A stretch of DNA of 64,000 bases from Phycicoccus sp. M110.8. GTDB lineage: Bacteria; Actinomycetota; Actinomycetes; Actinomycetales; Dermatophilaceae. Where the stretch lies: positions 62,001 to 126,000 of the forward strand of contig NZ_JAWDIC010000002.1 in the NCBI RefSeq assembly GCF_032464895.1. The letters run 5' to 3'. A program made the position numbers and the translations under genes. Shown in pieces: positions 61,677 to 64,000 of this stretch. The stretch's first letter is position 1; the number at the start of each line of letters is the position of its first letter. Below the pieces are notes generated by a model, which saw only the letters and a list, made by a program, of their open reading frames with translations, was not told the DNA's origin and did not search any database.

Positions 61677-62597
61677 TCAGTGCGTGACGAGGCGCGCGTG
61701 CGCCTCACGGACCTGCAGGGTGGTCACCGGCTCGTCCTGCAGGTCTGCGACGGAGTCGATGTCCTGCCACGGGCCGCCGTTGGCGCGGTACTGGGCGGTG
61801 AGCTGGGCGTCGACGCTGACCCGGGCTGCAGGTGTCGGCTTGGTGTAGGTGTGCCGGATCGCGCCGTCGGGGTAGACGCCGCCGGGGTCGCTCGTGAGGC
61901 CGCTGCTGGTGCCGTCGCCGTAGTGGAAGTCGTACGAGCGTGCCGCGATCCTGAACTCCACCGACCAGGTCAGCAGCTGCACCGGCTTGCTCACCTCGCC
62001 GGGCTGCAGGCCGGCGTCGCCCGGCCACTCGGCGCGGAAGTAGGTGGGGAGGTTGACCAAGGTCTTGTTGCCCTCGGGCTCGATGCCGACGCTCGGCTTG
62101 GAGAAGGGCAGCTGGCGGAAGGCGTTCTCAATCTGCGCCAAGGTCGGGATGGCCGGTGGCATCACAGTCCCTGCCGGGAGCTCAGATGCCTTGCACGTCT
62201 GCCCCTTGAACTGCCAAGGCTCTTCGCTGGCAGCGCGTCGCGCCCACACATACAGAAGGGTGGCGTTGCTGCCACAGGCCGACATGGCCAAGGTGCAATC
62301 GGTAACGTCGACCGTTGCATCCGGACTCGACGTATCGCCGCATCCCAAGGAAGCGCGGAACTCCAGACTCTCCAGAGCGGTCACCCCGATGGCGATCGGC
62401 TTCTTCTTGTCGCCCTTCGTGTCGGTGGACCCGGAGGGAACCGTGAACGTGTCGGCGCTGACGGTCACCCCTTCGTTGGCGGTCGCCGTCGTGAGCGAGC
62501 CGTCCGGGTTGGCGGGGCCATCAGCGGATGCCGCCGATGCACATCCGAGCCCCGACACCGCCACCAGCGCCAAAGCCAGAAGCAGGCGCCGAATCAT
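61677..62597 (-). CDS. secreted protein with PKD-like segment, copy 2
   Basis: A 306-residue exported protein. The signal is MIRRLLLALALVAVSGLGC with a possible lipobox Cys at residue 19. A cysteine-containing domain (CGDTSSPDATVDVTDC) is followed by a beta domain with HYGDGTSSG and the ending REAHARLVTH. It parallels the gene at 18083-19000 in order, in the YGDGT motif and in the last residues. The start overlaps the upstream DUF6318 lipoprotein stop (ATGA), as in copy 1. Function unknown. Confidence 0.82.
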   Translation of the reverse strand: MIRRLLLALALVAVSGLGCASAASADGPANPDGSLTTATANEGVTVSADTFTVPSGSTDTKGDKKKPIAIGVTALESLEFRASLGCGDTSSPDATVDVTDCTLAMSACGSNATLLYVWARRAASEEPWQFKGQTCKASELPAGTVMPPAIPTLAQIENAFRQLPFSKPSVGIEPEGNKTLVNLPTYFRAEWPGDAGLQPGEVSKPVQLLTWSVEFRIAARSYDFHYGDGTSSGLTSDPGGVYPDGAIRHTYTKPTPAARVSVDAQLTAQYRANGGPWQDIDSVADLQDEPVTTLQVREAHARLVTH

Positions 62598-63190
62598 GAC
62601 TGCTTCACCACCGCGAAGTCCTGCATCACCCATTCCCTGCCAGTCCACCGAACAGTGGATCGCGTCCACGACGGTTCAGCTTTGGTCCGCCGCTTCTCTG
62701 CGCCCGCCGCGTCAACCATTGCGACTGACCTCTCGGTGCCGATCACGTCGATCACCCGCAGGTCGCCAGAGCTGCTTGGCTGCACGTTGGAGTCTCTGAA
62801 GACGAAGCGGGCCGTCGCCGGGTGCAACCCGTCTGCATATTCGTTGTCGGCAGCTCGGGCGATCGCCCCGCACCCGGTGCACGAACTCTCAGAGAGGGCA
62901 CGGACTGTCGATCCATCGCCCTCCACGAAGGCTTCGCTGGAGACCTGCAAGAAGTACTTCGCGAAGGCGACGGCGCCGGCTTCGGTGTGCTTCGTCGCCT
63001 CGGGTGGGAGGGCCACGGTCTTGGTGGCGCTGGGGCTCTGGGTGGTGGTCGACGATGTCGTCGAGCTGCTCGAGCTGCTGGTCGTCGACGACGTCGCAGA
63101 CGGTGGGCTCTCGCCCCCGCCGGTGCACGCCGCGAGCGCCAGTGACCCCGCGACGACGACTGCAGTGAACGCCCCTCTGCGGACCTGCAC
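62594..63190 (-). CDS. DUF6318-type lipoprotein, copy 2
   Basis: A 198-residue lipoprotein. The signal is VQVRRGAFTAVVVAGSLALA with the lipobox Cys in LAAC. A Ser/Thr linker leads to the DUF6318-like domain with LPPEATKHTEAGAVAFAKYF and SESSCTGCGAI (CxxC). The GTG start follows AAGGGGGGAGG. It is coupled to the secreted protein gene and is a paralogue of the pair at 18.1-19.6 kb. Its linker and domain have diverged strongly from copy 1. Confidence 0.84.
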   Translation of the reverse strand: MQVRRGAFTAVVVAGSLALAACTGGGESPPSATSSTTSSSSSSTTSSTTTQSPSATKTVALPPEATKHTEAGAVAFAKYFLQVSSEAFVEGDGSTVRALSESSCTGCGAIARAADNEYADGLHPATARFVFRDSNVQPSSSGDLRVIDVIGTERSVAMVDAAGAEKRRTKAEPSWTRSTVRWTGREWVMQDFAVVKQS

Positions 63191-63345
63191 GAACCTCCCC
63201 CTTCGCCGGCAGCCGCCTGCGGGCGGCCTGTCTGCGACAGCGATTCTACGGATTTGCCCGATTCCGTCGACCGTGCCGTCCACAGGGCCCGGACGCCGCT
63301 CCGCCTCGACGACCATCACCGTGCCGAAAGATCGGTGGGATTTCG

Positions 63346-63360
63346 ATAACGCTGAGTTAT
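63346..63360 (+). promoter_or_regulatory. LysR-type operator
   Basis: ATAAC-N5-GTTAT, a symmetric site with the T-N11-A pattern, ending 9 bases before the LysR start. It is probably the autoregulatory site. Confidence 0.65.
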
Positions 63361-63369
63361 GCTGAGGCC

Positions 63370-64000
63370 ATGATCGACGCTGCCGGCCTTCGCGTCATGA
63401 AGGCGATCGCCGACGAGGGGAGCTTCACCGGAGCAGCCCTCGCCCTCGGCTACTCCCAGCCCGCCATCTCGCAGATGGTGCGCCGCCTCGAGCAGCGCAC
63501 CGGCACCGTCCTGGTCGAGCGCGTCGGCCGCAACGTGCGCCTCACCGAGGCCGGCCAGGTGCTGGCGCGGCACGCCGTGTCCGTCCTCGCCGCCCTCGAC
63601 GCCGCCGAGGAGGAGGTCGCCGCCATCGCCGGGCTCCGGGCCGGGCGCGTCCGCCTCATGGCCTTCCCCTCCAGCTCGGCGACGCTCGTCCCCCGCGCGC
63701 TCGCGCTGGTCAAGCAGCGCTTTCCCGACGTGCAGGTCACCTTCACCGAGGCCGAGCCGCCCGAGTCCCTCGCGGCGCTCAAGGCGGGTGAGTGCGACCT
63801 GGCCGTCGCCTTCGCCTACGAGGGCACGGACGTCGGGCGCGGCGAGGAGGACATGGACCTCTTCGTGCAGCACAAGCTCCTCGACGACGAGGTCCGCCTC
63901 GCCCTCCCCCGCGACCACCCGCTGGCCACCGAGCCGGTCGCCGACCTCACCAAGCTCGCCGACGAGAACTGGATCGCCGGCTGCCCGCGGTGCCGCGGCC
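63370..64000 (+). CDS. LysR-family regulator, C-terminus cut by window
   Basis: The first 210 residues of a LysR protein that runs off the right edge. The winged helix is GLRVMKAIADEGSFTGAALA with LGYSQPAISQMVRRLEQRTG, followed by the first lobe of the co-inducer domain (VRLMAFPSSSATLVPRALAL). A symmetric ATAAC/GTTAT operator lies directly upstream. Nothing is known of its target. The facing lipoprotein pair is a possible neighbour but not an obvious regulon. Confidence 0.9.
   Translation, partial: MIDAAGLRVMKAIADEGSFTGAALALGYSQPAISQMVRRLEQRTGTVLVERVGRNVRLTEAGQVLARHAVSVLAALDAAEEEVAAIAGLRAGRVRLMAFPSSSATLVPRALALVKQRFPDVQVTFTEAEPPESLAALKAGECDLAVAFAYEGTDVGRGEEDMDLFVQHKLLDDEVRLALPRDHPLATEPVADLTKLADENWIAGCPRCRG

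Noticed and set aside
1-64000. GTATGCCG as a KOPS-like polar motif for FtsK
   Set aside because: The two orientations are mixed along the window (24 to 17) with no run of one polarity, and inverted pairs occur side by side.

Overview
The window is very GC-rich chromosomal DNA (about 70% G+C by eye) from an actinobacterium. The evidence is the DUF222 HNH endonuclease, the DUF6318 lipoproteins, the B12-dependent ribonucleotide reductase with NrdR, lexA divergent from a LysM gene, and an ECF41 sigma factor with its matching promoter. A member of the Micrococcales close to Intrasporangiaceae is my best guess. That is inference; there is no rRNA or marker tree.

Layout: 1-2.4 kb, membrane proteins and a sigma-like protein carrying a membrane segment and an extracellular tail. 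2.9-10 kb, a small cysteine protein, a secreted six-hairpin glycosidase-like gene broken by an in-frame TAG, Hsp20 with a divergent MerR/HspR-like regulator, and a secreted amidase with VCBS repeats. 10-18 kb, LysR/MFS pair, SRPBCC protein, aldo-keto reductase, low-complexity lipoprotein, HNH endonuclease. 18-25 kb, a secreted protein plus DUF6318 lipoprotein pair, an MMPL transporter, an epimerase-ECF41 sigma operon with a perfect-consensus promoter, and a GerW-like protein.

25.1-36.7 kb is a lower-GC island. It has a four-gene operon on the minus strand: a Dcm-type cytosine-5 methyltransferase, a 641-aa P-loop ATPase, a 468-aa unknown, and an 1842-aa protein with a HerA/FtsK-like motor and a PD-(D/E)XK-like motif. 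A Vsr-type endonuclease faces it. In order and size the three middle genes resemble dptF-dptG-dptH, but the partner is a methyltransferase and not a phosphorothioation module. This is the best candidate for an unusual defence system.

36.8-45.6 kb returns to host DNA: nrdJ and nrdR with tandem NrdR boxes, a GNAT protein, a membrane-anchored gluzincin peptidase, a degraded DHFR-like fragment coupled to a helix-hairpin-helix protein, and an AlkZ-like glycosylase. 45.6-56 kb is a selenium and formate module: selB, tRNA-Sec, selD, a rhodanese, an oxalate/formate-type MFS transporter, an NrfD-like membrane subunit, fdhB, and fdhA with an in-frame UGA read as selenocysteine. No selA lies in the window. 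56.2-64 kb has the LysM/lexA SOS pair, DUF4259, GNAT and SAM-methyltransferase genes, a Sir2 deacetylase, a patatin phospholipase, a second copy of the secreted protein plus DUF6318 pair, and the start of a LysR gene.

At the whole-window scale, the 8-mer GTATGCCG (either strand) occurs 41 times by my count, far above chance, both inside genes and as inverted pairs forming 3'-end hairpins. It is absent from the island. Several 3'-end intergenic spaces also carry short imperfect tandem repeats of 16 to 40 bp.
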